Source: CBDUEF01 sp018063485 (GTDB taxonomy: Bacteria > Pseudomonadota > Alphaproteobacteria > Rhodobacterales > Rhodobacteraceae). From it: a DNA stretch of 64,000 bases. Positions 27,190 through 36,113 of the stretch are shown in pieces. Within the stretch, counting starts at the first letter, position 1. Each line of letters begins with the position of its first letter. Made by a program: the position numbers and the translations under genes. The stretch spans positions 248,001-312,000 of the forward strand of contig JBAOID010000018.1 of assembly GCA_037045435.1 (NCBI GenBank), in the 5' to 3' direction. Below the pieces are notes generated by a model. It saw only the letters and a list, made by a program, of their open reading frames with translations, was not told the DNA's origin and ran no database searches.

Positions 27190-28209
27190 ATGATCCCGTC
27201 GCATTCCCCCATCGCGCAAGCCGCCTATCAAGACCTATTGCGCCTGCTCCAAGATGAAGCCGTCGCCGGGATCATCGGCACCCCGCATAAGGTGATGCGC
27301 AACGGGCGAGGTTATTGGTATGACATGTTCCGCCTCGGAACAGCGGTGAAAAACCGCTACATCGGCGACGACAGCCCCGAAATCGCGGCGCGCCTCCAAC
27401 GCCATGCCAAGATTGCAGCCTCTGCCAAAACCCGTGCCGCCGAACGCAGCCGCCTGATCCGCCTGCTACGGGCCGAAGGCGTCACCACAACCGACCGCGA
27501 AACCGGCACCCTTCTGGCAGCCTTTGAACGCGCGGGCGTGTTTCGCCTTGGCGGAACCATTGTCGGCACCCATGCCTTTCGCTTCTACGAGGCCGAACTT
27601 GGCATCCGCTACTCCACATCCGATCTTGCCCAAACCGGGGATATCGACATCGCCTCTTTTGAACGCCTCTCGCTGGCACTGGGAGACCATGTTGAAACCG
27701 CTTTGGCCGAAACCTTCCAAGCCCTTGATTTTGCGCCACTCCCTTCAACCTCGGGCACTGCCGTCTGGCGCTGGAAGCAAAGCACCACGGCCTCGCTCGT
27801 CGAATTCCTCACCCCCTCGTTCCGCCCCGAAGAAGACATCCGCCCATTGCCCGCCTTGGGCGTTTCGGCGCAATCGCTGCACTATCTGAACTACCTGATC
27901 GCCCAACCGATCAAGGCCGCAGCGCTTTACCGGTCCGGCATCCTGATCCAGATCCCCCGCCCCGAAAACTTTGCCATCCACAAGCTGATCGTGGCCGACC
28001 GCAGGCAGGGTGGCCCCAACCAGATCAAATCCATCAAAGACCGCGCCCAAGCCGCCCTGCTGATTGCAGCACTGGCCGAGGACCGCCCCGCCGATCTGGC
28101 CGAGGCTTATCACGATGCGCTGTCGCGCGGCACCCGCTGGGGCGAACGCATCGCCGCCAGCCTGAAACGCATGCCCGAAACCGCCGCGCATCTTGCTGAC
28201 ATCACCTAG
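27190..28209 (+). CDS. Nucleotidyltransferase-fold protein, GSU2403-like
   Basis: 339 aa. Central residues carry a nucleotidyltransferase signature: LGGTIVGTHAFRFYEAELGI followed by TGDIDIASFE, with the DID pair as probable metal ligands. The C-terminal half contains NFAIHKLIVADRR and many helices. I recall this pattern from GSU2403-type predicted nucleotidyltransferases of unknown substrate. It resembles AbiEii/MNT-type enzymes in fold only. It is a single gene directly behind two palindromes, which implies tight control. No antitoxin-like partner gene is adjacent. Confidence 0.65.
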   Translation: MIPSHSPIAQAAYQDLLRLLQDEAVAGIIGTPHKVMRNGRGYWYDMFRLGTAVKNRYIGDDSPEIAARLQRHAKIAASAKTRAAERSRLIRLLRAEGVTTTDRETGTLLAAFERAGVFRLGGTIVGTHAFRFYEAELGIRYSTSDLAQTGDIDIASFERLSLALGDHVETALAETFQALDFAPLPSTSGTAVWRWKQSTTASLVEFLTPSFRPEEDIRPLPALGVSAQSLHYLNYLIAQPIKAAALYRSGILIQIPRPENFAIHKLIVADRRQGGPNQIKSIKDRAQAALLIAALAEDRPADLAEAYHDALSRGTRWGERIAASLKRMPETAAHLADIT

Positions 28210-28292
28210 CCAATTCCGCCGCCGCATGTCGCATTGGTCGCAGACTGTCACGTGATTTCACCTCCAACTATACGAAATCATGAAAGCCAGCC

Positions 28293-29234
28293 ATGACCGC
28301 CCTGCCCGCCGCCGCCCTCTCGCAAAACCTGCGCGCCATCACCTTGCTGGTCATTGGCATCGCGATCTTTTCCATTCAGGATTTGATCCTGAAACTGCTG
28401 TCCGGTGAATATCCCCTGCCGCAGGCCATGGTGTTCCGCAGCCTTACCGCCGCACCGCTGATTGCTGTGCTCGTCCATTTCGACGGCGGGCTGAAAACCC
28501 TGTTCACTCCCGGCATGATGCGCATGATCGGGCGCGGCTTCATCGTTTTTGCGCCCTATACCCTCTATTACCTTGCCCTCGCGGCTCTTCCCATCGCCAC
28601 CGTCGTGGCCCTGTTCTTCGCCGCCCCCCTCTTCATCACGATCCTTTCGGTGCCGATGCTGGGAGAGAAAGTCGGCCGTGCGCGCTGGACCGCCGTGCTG
28701 GTGGGCTTTGGCGGCGTGATCGTGATGGCCCGCCCCGGCACCGACCTGTTCGACTGGGCCGCCCTGCTTGCGGTTGCCGCTGCCGCGACCTATGCGCTGG
28801 CAATGATCTCCGCCCGTCAGCTTGGCAAGACCGAAACCGCCGCCGCGATGGCCTTCTGGGGCAATGCGGTGTTTCTCTTCTGCGCCGCCATCCTGTCGCT
28901 GATTTTCGGATCGGGCCGCTTTGCCGAGGGCGGGCATAAAAGCCTGGCCTTCCTCACCCGCGCCTGGGTCACGCCTTCTCCCCATGACCTGATGCTGATG
29001 TGCCTGTGCGGTGTGATCGCCGCCGTCGCGCTGACGCTTTTGACCCAAGCCTACCGGTTGGGCGAGGCCAGCATCGTGGCCTCATTCGAATACACTGCCA
29101 TGATCTGGGGGGTGATCTATGGCTGGGCATTCTTTGCCGACTGGCCCACGCCTGTCGGTTGGCTGGGCATAAGCATCATCACCTCAGCCGGCCTGTTTGT
29201 TTTGTGGCGGGAAAACCGCGCCAAAAGGCGTTAA
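28293..29234 (+). CDS. EamA/DMT-family transporter
   Basis: 313 aa, about ten transmembrane helices in two EamA repeats (first ~15-145, second ~160-300). Conserved features include PLPQAMVFRSLTAAPLIAVL, FFAAPLFITILSVPMLGEKV and SFEYTAMIWGVIYGW. Drug/metabolite transporters of this group export amino acids, nucleosides or similar small molecules; the substrate is not predictable. It converges on the nuclease-like gene, overlapping its end by 4 nt. Confidence 0.85.
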   Translation: MTALPAAALSQNLRAITLLVIGIAIFSIQDLILKLLSGEYPLPQAMVFRSLTAAPLIAVLVHFDGGLKTLFTPGMMRMIGRGFIVFAPYTLYYLALAALPIATVVALFFAAPLFITILSVPMLGEKVGRARWTAVLVGFGGVIVMARPGTDLFDWAALLAVAAAATYALAMISARQLGKTETAAAMAFWGNAVFLFCAAILSLIFGSGRFAEGGHKSLAFLTRAWVTPSPHDLMLMCLCGVIAAVALTLLTQAYRLGEASIVASFEYTAMIWGVIYGWAFFADWPTPVGWLGISIITSAGLFVLWRENRAKRR

Positions 29235-29971
29235 ACCGCAAACCTCTCTCGCAAAGCCCGCACATGCAATTTCAACGCTGGCACCCCTGCCCATTGCTCC
29301 AGCAAATCGGCCCAACGGATCGGCACAAACACCACCAAATCCCCCGCCACCGCCCGACCAAAGGCCGCGACCTCGCGCCGATGCAGCGCAATGCGCGCAG
29401 GGTCCACCGGCTTGCCATTGGCCCATACCGCGGGCTCGGCATAAAGATACACCAGCACCGCGCCCAAGGCCCGCTTTTGCGAGCGGGTGTAAATGCCATA
29501 GGCGTGTTTGATCAGTTGCACCGCATCCAACGCGGCAAAAGACTGATCCCCCGCCACCAGCGCATCGCGCAATGCGGTAAAGCGGCCCATTTTCTCGCCC
29601 CAGACCGGCTTGTCATAAACCTCGGCAAATCCCGTCGCCTTGGCGGGGCGAAACGGCTCATAGCGCTTGCTTTCGATGCCGATCAGCGTGGTGTCGGTTT
29701 CGATCCCCACATCAAGCCAGGGATGCCGCCCGCCCGTCCATGGAAACCGCATCTCGGCCTCCAGAGTAACCGATTTCACCTGCCCCGCAGGCACTCCGGG
29801 CAGATCGGGCAACACCAGCGGGCGGTTCAAGAACCAGCCAAATGCATTGGCGACAAGGGCTGCCGAAAACTCGGGGCTGTCAAACTTGCCCGAGCGCAAC
29901 TCGTTTCCGGGTGAGCGTTTCAGGCATTCCAAAATCCCCTCGACAGGCAGATCAGGCAGAAATTCCGGCAT
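29231..29971 (-). CDS. Predicted PD-(D/E)XK nuclease-like protein
   Basis: 246 aa, not part of a recognised operon. A nuclease-like core is visible: PWLDVGIETDTTLIGIESKR, i.e. an Asp, about a dozen residues, then E-S-K followed by R-Y-E-P-F. This matches the PD-(D/E)XK arrangement and resembles PGN_0703-type putative restriction endonucleases. No methyltransferase gene is nearby, so a standard restriction-modification pair is not supported. Assignment is from pattern only. Confidence 0.5.
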   Translation of the reverse strand: MPEFLPDLPVEGILECLKRSPGNELRSGKFDSPEFSAALVANAFGWFLNRPLVLPDLPGVPAGQVKSVTLEAEMRFPWTGGRHPWLDVGIETDTTLIGIESKRYEPFRPAKATGFAEVYDKPVWGEKMGRFTALRDALVAGDQSFAALDAVQLIKHAYGIYTRSQKRALGAVLVYLYAEPAVWANGKPVDPARIALHRREVAAFGRAVAGDLVVFVPIRWADLLEQWAGVPALKLHVRALRERFAV

Positions 29972-29989
29972 CGCGCATCCCCCAAAATC

Positions 29990-30020
29990 AAAGGGCCGCC
30001 CCAGCGGAGCGGCCCCTTTT
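29990..30020. terminator. Terminator between tig and the nuclease-like gene
   Basis: AAAGGGCCGC pairs with GCGGCCCCTTT, with one bulged C, around loop CCCAGCGGA. On the minus strand it is followed by a short T/A stretch, 17 nt after the tig stop. Confidence 0.7.
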
Positions 30021-30036
30021 ACCCCATTGGGGCAGA

Positions 30037-31371
30037 TTACATCTCGTCCAGTGCTTCGACCAGCTTTTGCAGATCTTCTTTCGACACTTCCTTGTCGGTC
30101 ACCTTGGCGCTTGCCACGATATGATCAACAACCTTGTCCTCGAAGATCGGTGCGCGAAGCTGCTGCTGCATGTTCGGGTTCTTTTGTACGAACTCGAAAT
30201 ACTGCCGCTCCTGGCCCGGATACTGACGCGCCTGCGCCAACACGGCCTGAGTCATCTCGGCATCGGACACCGACACTTCGGCCTTGCGGCCCACTTCAGC
30301 CAGAACCAGACCCAGGCGCACACGACGCTCGGCCAGTTTCTTGTGCTCATCGGTGGTGTCCACCGAGCCATGGTTGTGATCATGCACATCGGGGTTTTCT
30401 TCATGCCACAACTGATGCGCAATCTGCGCAGCCTCGGCATCGACCAGCGCGGAGGGCAGATCGAATTTGACCTGCGCATCCAACTGATCCAAAAGCGAGC
30501 GCTTCAACACCGCGCGCGCCGCCCCTTTGTATTCCTCTTCCAGACGCGAGGCTATCTGCGCCTTCAGCGCCGCCAGATCCTCGGCCCCGAACTTCTTGGC
30601 CAATTCATCGTCAATCTCGGCCTCAACCGGCTTTTTCACGGCCTTCACGGTGCAGGCAAACACTGCATCCTTGCCAGCCAGATGCGCCGCGCCATATTCG
30701 GCCGGGAAAGTCACCTTGACAGAGACCTCATCCTCAACCTTGACACCGATCAACTGGTCCTCAAAGCCCGGAATGAAGGAATTCGACCCCAGAACCAGCG
30801 GATAATCATCGCCCGAGCCACCCTCGAACAACTCGCCGTCGACCGAGCCCTTGAAATCAATCATCACCTGATCGCCGGATTTCGCCGCACGGCCCTTGCC
30901 GCGGTCCACGAAATTTTGCGCCGTGGTGGCCAGATTCTTCAGCGCCTCATCGACCGAAGCCTCATCGGCCTTCACCGACAAACGGTCCAGCGTGATCTTG
31001 CCCGCATCCAGTTCGGGAATCGGGGGCAGCGCCTCATAGGCCATCTCGACCACAACGTCCTGACCCTCTTTCCAGGTCTCGCCGCCCACCATCTTCACGT
31101 CGGGCTGCAAGGCCGGACGGTCACCGGATGCCTCGAAATGCTCTTTCATGGCACCATCAATGGCGTCTTGCATCGCATCGCCCATCAGGCGCTGACCGAA
31201 TTGCTTTTTCAGGATCGCCAGCGGCACCTTGCCCTTGCGAAAGCCCTTGATTTCGACCTCGGGCTGCGCCTCGAGCAATTTTTCCTGAACTTTTGCTTCC
31301 AGCTCGGCCGCGGTCACCGTGATGGTGTAGGCGCGCTTGAGACCGTCTTTCAGGGTTTCCGTGACCTGCAT
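30037..31371 (-). CDS. tig: Trigger factor, ribosome-associated chaperone
   Basis: 444 aa, the standard length. The ribosome-binding tail loop GFRKGKVPLAI is near residue 45. The FKBP-type prolyl isomerase domain (GDQVMIDFKGSVDGELFEGG, SFIPGFEDQLIGVK) is in the middle, and a helical C-terminal chaperone domain follows. It folds nascent chains at the tunnel exit. It is monocistronic, 25 nt left of tRNA-Leu(UAG) on the same strand. Confidence 0.96.
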   Translation of the reverse strand: MQVTETLKDGLKRAYTITVTAAELEAKVQEKLLEAQPEVEIKGFRKGKVPLAILKKQFGQRLMGDAMQDAIDGAMKEHFEASGDRPALQPDVKMVGGETWKEGQDVVVEMAYEALPPIPELDAGKITLDRLSVKADEASVDEALKNLATTAQNFVDRGKGRAAKSGDQVMIDFKGSVDGELFEGGSGDDYPLVLGSNSFIPGFEDQLIGVKVEDEVSVKVTFPAEYGAAHLAGKDAVFACTVKAVKKPVEAEIDDELAKKFGAEDLAALKAQIASRLEEEYKGAARAVLKRSLLDQLDAQVKFDLPSALVDAEAAQIAHQLWHEENPDVHDHNHGSVDTTDEHKKLAERRVRLGLVLAEVGRKAEVSVSDAEMTQAVLAQARQYPGQERQYFEFVQKNPNMQQQLRAPIFEDKVVDHIVASAKVTDKEVSKEDLQKLVEALDEM

Positions 31372-31394
31372 CTATATCGTCCTTCTCAACCTCA

Positions 31395-31479
31395 TGGTGC
31401 GGGTAGAGGGACTTGAACCCCCACGCCTTGCGGCGCCAGAACCTAAATCTGGTGCGTCTGCCAATTTCGCCATACCCGC
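31395..31479 (-). tRNA. tRNA-Leu(UAG)
   Basis: An 85-nt class II tRNA on the minus strand with acceptor GCGGGTA/TACCCGC, discriminator A and encoded CCA. The anticodon stem CCAGA/TCTGG closes loop TTTAGGT; anticodon TAG corresponds to plus-strand 31443-31445. The long variable arm GCGCCGCAAGGCGT is present. Confidence 0.95.
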
Positions 31480-31680
31480 ATGAACAAACAAGACATACCC
31501 CAGCCAATGGCCAAAGCGCGCCCTGAAATCCGCGCCCTTCTAACAAAGCCGCACGGGGGAAGCGAGAGGAAAAAACGCAGCCATAGCGGCAGTCTTCGGC
31601 AAAAAGCCTCGCCATTAACGCATTATTGCCGTAAAGGTAGGAAAAAAGACCGAGGCAGAGACAAGAGCGAGGATTTTCCG

Positions 31681-32166
31681 ATGTCGCAAGCGACAGACGG
31701 GCAGGTTTCGGCACAGGCTGCTGCAAACCCCACAAATGGTCATGGTATCGCCATGGGCACCCAAGTGATGACACTCGACGGCGCTTTGCCGGTCGAATAT
31801 CTTTCCCCCGGAGATCGCATCCTGACCCGTGGCGGCACCCGTCGTTTGGCAGCGATCGAGGTGGCCGTAATCCACAACGCCGCGCTGATCCGCATCTGTG
31901 CCAGCACTCTGGGCCATGACAAACCCGCTGATGATCTTCTGGTCAGCCCTGATCAGCCGATCTGGATTCGCGATTGGCGGGCCAAGGCGTTGTTTGGCAG
32001 CGACACCGCGATGATCGCCGCCAAACGCCTTGCCGATGGCCAGTATATCCACGGGGTTTGCCTGCCCGAGGCACGGCTTTACCGCCTGCGCTTTGAGCAG
32101 CCTTGCGTGATCTACGCTGGCAACCTTGAACTGGCTTGCGAAGCTGAGGTCGCCTTCACCGCCTAA
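31681..32166 (+). CDS. Hint-domain (Hedgehog/intein-like) protein
   Basis: 161 aa from ATG 31681; an upstream in-frame start would add unlikely basic sequence. Residues ~20-140 form a Hint domain: MGTQVMTLDGALPVEYLSPG followed by DRILTRGG, then LLVSPDQPIWIRD and LYRLRFEQPCVIYAGNLE. Rhodobacteraceae often place Hint domains at the ends of large secreted or RTX proteins; this one is free-standing. It lacks the usual N-terminal Cys/Ser of a splicing junction, so splicing activity is doubtful. It overlaps the nnr stop convergently. Confidence 0.75.
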   Translation: MSQATDGQVSAQAAANPTNGHGIAMGTQVMTLDGALPVEYLSPGDRILTRGGTRRLAAIEVAVIHNAALIRICASTLGHDKPADDLLVSPDQPIWIRDWRAKALFGSDTAMIAAKRLADGQYIHGVCLPEARLYRLRFEQPCVIYAGNLELACEAEVAFTA

Positions 32167-33689
32167 ACCCCCAACTGCCGAAACACCTGCGGCAGCATCT
32201 CGGGCAAATCCTCTGCAATCAGCCCCGGCCCAAAGGCCCGCGCACATTCCACATGCAGCCAAGCCGCCGAGCAGGCCGCCTCAAACGGCTCAAATCCGCG
32301 CGCAAGCAGCCCGGTGATAAACCCCGCCAACACATCCCCTGATCCCGCCGTGGCCAGCCACGGTGCTGCCCGCTCATAAACCGCGGCGTTGATCGCACAG
32401 CGCCCGTCCGGCGCTGCAATCACGGTATCCGCCCCCTTATACAGCACCACACAGCCAGCAAGCAGCGCCGCCTCACGGCAGGCATCCAGTTTGGAATAGG
32501 CTACTGCCTTGGCCGCCGGAGCAGCCAACTTCGCTGCAATATCAGGAAACAGCCGCGCAAACTCCCCCGCATGGGGCGTCAGCACACATCCTTTATGCAA
32601 AGCCGCAAACAACCCCGCATCCGCCGCCAAGGCGGTGATCCCATCGGCGTCAATGACGGTGAGACGGGGTTTGCCCCGACTCACCCCCGGCAGCAGGCGC
32701 AGCATCTCGGCAGCCCGCGCCACCCCCAACCCCGGCCCGACGCACACCACATTGATCCGCGCATCCGCCAAAACCTGAGCCAGCCCCTCCCCCTGCGCCA
32801 CCACCCGCAGCATCACCGCATCCAACCGCGCCGCATTCTCGGCCACAGCTTCAGGCGGGCACCCAACCGTCACCACCCCCGCCCCGATCCGCAAAGCGCC
32901 CCGCGCCGCAAGGCGCGCCGCTCCACCATGCTCGCCCGCCAGAACCAAAGCGTGGCCATGGTTGAACTTGTGCCCACCGCCCTTGCGCAAACCCGCCGCT
33001 GTTGGCCCCGTCAGTTCCACCACCGATATATCGTCGCGCAACAGCGCCGCCACCTGTTGCGTCAAACCCAAAGGCACCACGGCCAAAGCCCCACGCAGCG
33101 CGCCGCCTTCGGCCAGATAGTGCCCCGGCTTTGGGGTCTGAAAGGTCACGGTCAGATCGGCGGGCCATTCCAGATAGTTCAGCGCACGAATCCGCCCCAA
33201 CTCTGTGCAAATCCCGCTTAGAATATCCACCGCGACCAGCTTGCAGCCGCAGGTTTTGGCCATCTCCAACAGGCCCCAGACCCCGGCAGATATATCCCGC
33301 TGCAACCCGATCCCGAACATCGCATCCACCACCAGCGCCGCACCTTCGAAATCGCTCCACTCAAGAACCCCGCGCACCGGACCGCTCCACAACGCCGCCA
33401 TCGCCTTGGTGTCCTCGGTTGCCGGGGCGGCAAGCTGATGTACCAAGACCTGCCAACCCCATTCTTGCAACAGCCGCGCCACGACAAACCCGTCACCGCC
33501 ATTGCCCCCAGGGCCGCACAGCACCACCGCACGATAAGACCCCGCCGCAAACTGCGGCCACTCCGCAAAAATCGCCGCCATCACACCGCGCCCGGCCCGC
33601 TCCATCAACTCCAACCCGGTCACAGAGCCACTCGCCACCGCCGCCGCTTCAATGGCCTTCATCTGCGTCGCTGTCAGCACTTCCGTCAT
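32163..33689 (-). CDS. nnr: Bifunctional NAD(P)HX epimerase/dehydratase
   Basis: 508 aa, a fusion that repairs hydrated NAD(P)H. The N-terminal ~210 residues are the epimerase (YjeF_N: VVLCGPGGNGGDGFVVARLL, DAMFGIGLQRDI). The C-terminal ~280 residues are the ribokinase-like dehydratase (GHALVLAGEHGGAARLAARG, VIDADGITAL, TPHAGEFARLF, GSGDVLAGFITGLLARG). The fusion is the normal bacterial form (E. coli nnr, formerly yjeF). It is divergent from glnB. Confidence 0.92.
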   Translation of the reverse strand: MTEVLTATQMKAIEAAAVASGSVTGLELMERAGRGVMAAIFAEWPQFAAGSYRAVVLCGPGGNGGDGFVVARLLQEWGWQVLVHQLAAPATEDTKAMAALWSGPVRGVLEWSDFEGAALVVDAMFGIGLQRDISAGVWGLLEMAKTCGCKLVAVDILSGICTELGRIRALNYLEWPADLTVTFQTPKPGHYLAEGGALRGALAVVPLGLTQQVAALLRDDISVVELTGPTAAGLRKGGGHKFNHGHALVLAGEHGGAARLAARGALRIGAGVVTVGCPPEAVAENAARLDAVMLRVVAQGEGLAQVLADARINVVCVGPGLGVARAAEMLRLLPGVSRGKPRLTVIDADGITALAADAGLFAALHKGCVLTPHAGEFARLFPDIAAKLAAPAAKAVAYSKLDACREAALLAGCVVLYKGADTVIAAPDGRCAINAAVYERAAPWLATAGSGDVLAGFITGLLARGFEPFEAACSAAWLHVECARAFGPGLIAEDLPEMLPQVFRQLGV

Positions 33690-33858
33690 TTCCGCGCCCT
33701 CTCAATTCGCAACCTGCCTGATTTTCGCGCCATTCGCCTAAAAAACAGGCATAAACCGATAAATCCGCCGCCGAGCCGCCATCCGGACCCGGCCTCCCTT
33801 GAAGCCGCGCCGCATAAATGGTCACTACGCAGCAAGACACGAAATCGAGGAGCCGACC

Positions 33859-34197
33859 ATGAAGAAAATCGAGGCGATCATCAAGCCGTTCAAACTCGAC
33901 GAGGTCAAGGAAGCCTTGCAAGAGGTTGGTATCCAAGGACTTTCCGTCACCGAGGTCAAGGGTTTCGGCCGACAGAAAGGCCACACCGAACTGTACCGCG
34001 GTGCCGAATATGTCGTTGATTTCCTGCCCAAGGTGAAAATCGAAGTCGTCCTTACCGATGACATGGTCGATGCCGCCATCGAGGCGATCATTTCGGCCGC
34101 CCGCACCGACAAGATCGGTGACGGCAAGATCTTTGTCTCGCCCGTCGAGCAAGTCATCCGCATCCGCACAGGCGAGACTGGCGACGACGCCATCTGA
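33859..34197 (+). CDS. glnB: Nitrogen regulatory protein P-II
   Basis: 112 aa, complete. The uridylylation tyrosine is Y51 in the T-loop (GHTELYRGAEYVVDF). The protein senses 2-oxoglutarate and ATP/ADP and controls GlnE and NtrB. The start MKKIEAIIKPFKL at 33859 has GAGGAG upstream. It is followed 35 nt later by glnA, the usual alphaproteobacterial glnBA operon. I could not identify a sigma-54 promoter by eye. Confidence 0.97.
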   Translation: MKKIEAIIKPFKLDEVKEALQEVGIQGLSVTEVKGFGRQKGHTELYRGAEYVVDFLPKVKIEVVLTDDMVDAAIEAIISAARTDKIGDGKIFVSPVEQVIRIRTGETGDDAI

Positions 34198-34232
34198 CCT
34201 GCGGCCCCCCCATCCAAACCATGGAGAACATG

Positions 34233-35642
34233 ATGAGCGCTGTGCAAAAAGCTCTGAAACTGATCAAGGACGAAGAGGTCGAATATGTCGACATCCGCTT
34301 TACCGACCCCAAAGGCAAATTGCAGCATGTGACGCTGGTGTCTGATCTGGTCGATGAGGATTTCTTTGAGGAAGGCCTGATGTTTGACGGCTCATCCATC
34401 GCTGGCTGGAAATCCATCGACCAATCCGACATGAAGCTGATGCCCGATGCGACCTCGATCTACATGGACCCGTTCTATGCCGAAAAGACGCTGTGCATCC
34501 ATTGCAACGTCGCCGAGCCCGATACCGGCGAGGCCTATGACCGCTGCCCGCGCGGCACCGCTGTCAAAGCCGAGGCTTACCTCAAATCAACCGGCATCGG
34601 TGACACCGCCTATTTCGGCCCCGAGGCAGAATTTTTCCTGTTCGACGACGTGCGCTATTCGGTCACCATGAATAAAGTGTCCTTCCAGGTCGATTCCGTC
34701 GATGCAGCCTGGAACACCGACACCACCTATGAGGGCGGCAACTCGGGCCACCGTCCGGGCGTCAAGGGCGGCTATTTCCCGGTCAACCCGATTGACGACG
34801 CCCAGGATTTGCGCGGCGAGATGCTGTCCACCATGAAACGCATGGGCATCAAGGTTGACAAGCACCACCACGAGGTTGGCTCCACCCAGCACGAACTTGG
34901 CATGATCTTTGGCGGCCTGGTCGAGCAGGGCGACAACATGCAAAAATACAAATACGTGATCCACAACGTCGCCCACGCCTATGGCAAATCGGCAACCTTC
35001 ATGCCCAAGCCGATCAAAGGCGACAACGGCTCGGGGATGCATGTCAACATGTCGATCTGGAAAGACGGCAAGCCGCTGTTTTCAGGCGACAAATACGCCG
35101 ATCTTAGCCAAGAGGCGCTTTATTTCATCGGCGGCATCCTCAAACATGCCAAGGCGCTGAATGCGATCACCAACCCGTCGACCAACAGCTACAAACGCCT
35201 GATCCCCGGCTTTGAAGCCCCGGTTTTGCGCGCGTATTCCGCCCGCAACCGCTCGGGTGCGGTGCGTATTCCGTGGACCGAATCGCCCAAAGCCAAGCGC
35301 GTCGAGGCCCGCTTTCCCGATCCGGCGGCAAACCCCTATCTGTGCTATGCCGCGCTGTTGATGGCCGGCCTTGATGGCATCAAACACAAGATTGATCCGG
35401 GTCCGGCCTCGGACAAGGATCTTTATGATCTGCCACCCGAAGAACTGGCCGCAATCCCCACCGTCTGCGGGTCCTTGCGTGAGGCGCTGGAAGAGCTTGA
35501 AAAGGATATGGATTTCCTTTTGGCGGGTGACGTTTTCACCAAGGGCCAGCTTGAAAGCTATATGGCGATCAAGTGGGAAGAGGTTTACGCCTATGAACAC
35601 ACGCCGCATCCGATCGAATATCAGATGTATTACTCCTGCTAA
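34233..35642 (+). CDS. glnA: Glutamine synthetase type I
   Basis: 469 aa. Condenses ammonia and glutamate with ATP. Motifs: FDGSSIAGWKSIDQSDM, GPEAEFFLFD, NGSGMHVNMSIWKDG, NPSTNSYKRLIPGFEAPV, and the adenylylation tyrosine in KDLYDLPPEE. The start at 34233 is preferred because GGAG is 6 nt upstream; ATGs at 34221 and 34230 are in frame. Controlled post-translationally by GlnE together with the P-II protein encoded just upstream. Confidence 0.97.
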   Translation: MSAVQKALKLIKDEEVEYVDIRFTDPKGKLQHVTLVSDLVDEDFFEEGLMFDGSSIAGWKSIDQSDMKLMPDATSIYMDPFYAEKTLCIHCNVAEPDTGEAYDRCPRGTAVKAEAYLKSTGIGDTAYFGPEAEFFLFDDVRYSVTMNKVSFQVDSVDAAWNTDTTYEGGNSGHRPGVKGGYFPVNPIDDAQDLRGEMLSTMKRMGIKVDKHHHEVGSTQHELGMIFGGLVEQGDNMQKYKYVIHNVAHAYGKSATFMPKPIKGDNGSGMHVNMSIWKDGKPLFSGDKYADLSQEALYFIGGILKHAKALNAITNPSTNSYKRLIPGFEAPVLRAYSARNRSGAVRIPWTESPKAKRVEARFPDPAANPYLCYAALLMAGLDGIKHKIDPGPASDKDLYDLPPEELAAIPTVCGSLREALEELEKDMDFLLAGDVFTKGQLESYMAIKWEEVYAYEHTPHPIEYQMYYSC

Positions 35643-35656
35643 CGCAGGTGTTACGG

Positions 35657-35684
35657 CCAAGGCCGCCTCACGGGGCGGCCTTGG
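35657..35684. terminator. Bidirectional terminator after glnA
   Basis: Perfect 11-bp stem CCAAGGCCGCC/GGCGGCCTTGG with a 6-nt loop, 14 nt past the glnA stop and directly next to the stop of the convergent DUF3445-like gene. Confidence 0.8.
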
Positions 35685-35990
35685 TCATTGCATACCTGCG
35701 CCGACCAAGGCCACCCTTGGCGCATCCGGCAAATCAGCAATCCGCACCACATAAGTATGGATCGAAAACAGCACCGCATCGCCGAGGGGCAGCCCCACCT
35801 CCAGCAGCCGATGCACCAGTTCCGGCGCGCCCAAGATCAACCGATCCCGTTCGGCCATTTGTGCCTCAAAGGCATCATCCACCACGCACCAGGCATCATC
35901 TTGCAGCGGCATTATCTCCGGCAGGCGCGTCAGACGCGGATAGCACCGCACATAGTACGGCAGGCTCTTTTGCAAGATCGGCATCTTCAT
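35685..35990 (-). pseudogene. N-terminal part of a DUF3445-like protein
   Basis: 101 aa from MKMPILQKSLPYYVRCYPRL. The first ~55 residues (RLPEIMPLQDDAWCVVDDAF, EAQMAERDRLI) resemble the start of DUF3445 proteins, the haem-dependent oxidative N-demethylase family, which are normally about 250 residues or longer. The remaining ~45 residues (LFSIHTYVVRIADLPDAPRV) do not match and end at the glnA terminator. It is probably a truncated remnant, but a short genuine gene is possible. It is divergent from dddP. Confidence 0.4.
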
Positions 35991-36113
35991 CCCTTTGCCC
36001 GCATCAAACCCAAGGCCGATGCCTGCATCCAGATCATTTCCGACAAGTCTGCGTCGCCAATGGCCAAGCCATTGCTGTCCAGCTCGCCACAATCGTCTCA
36101 AACGGAGCCAGCC

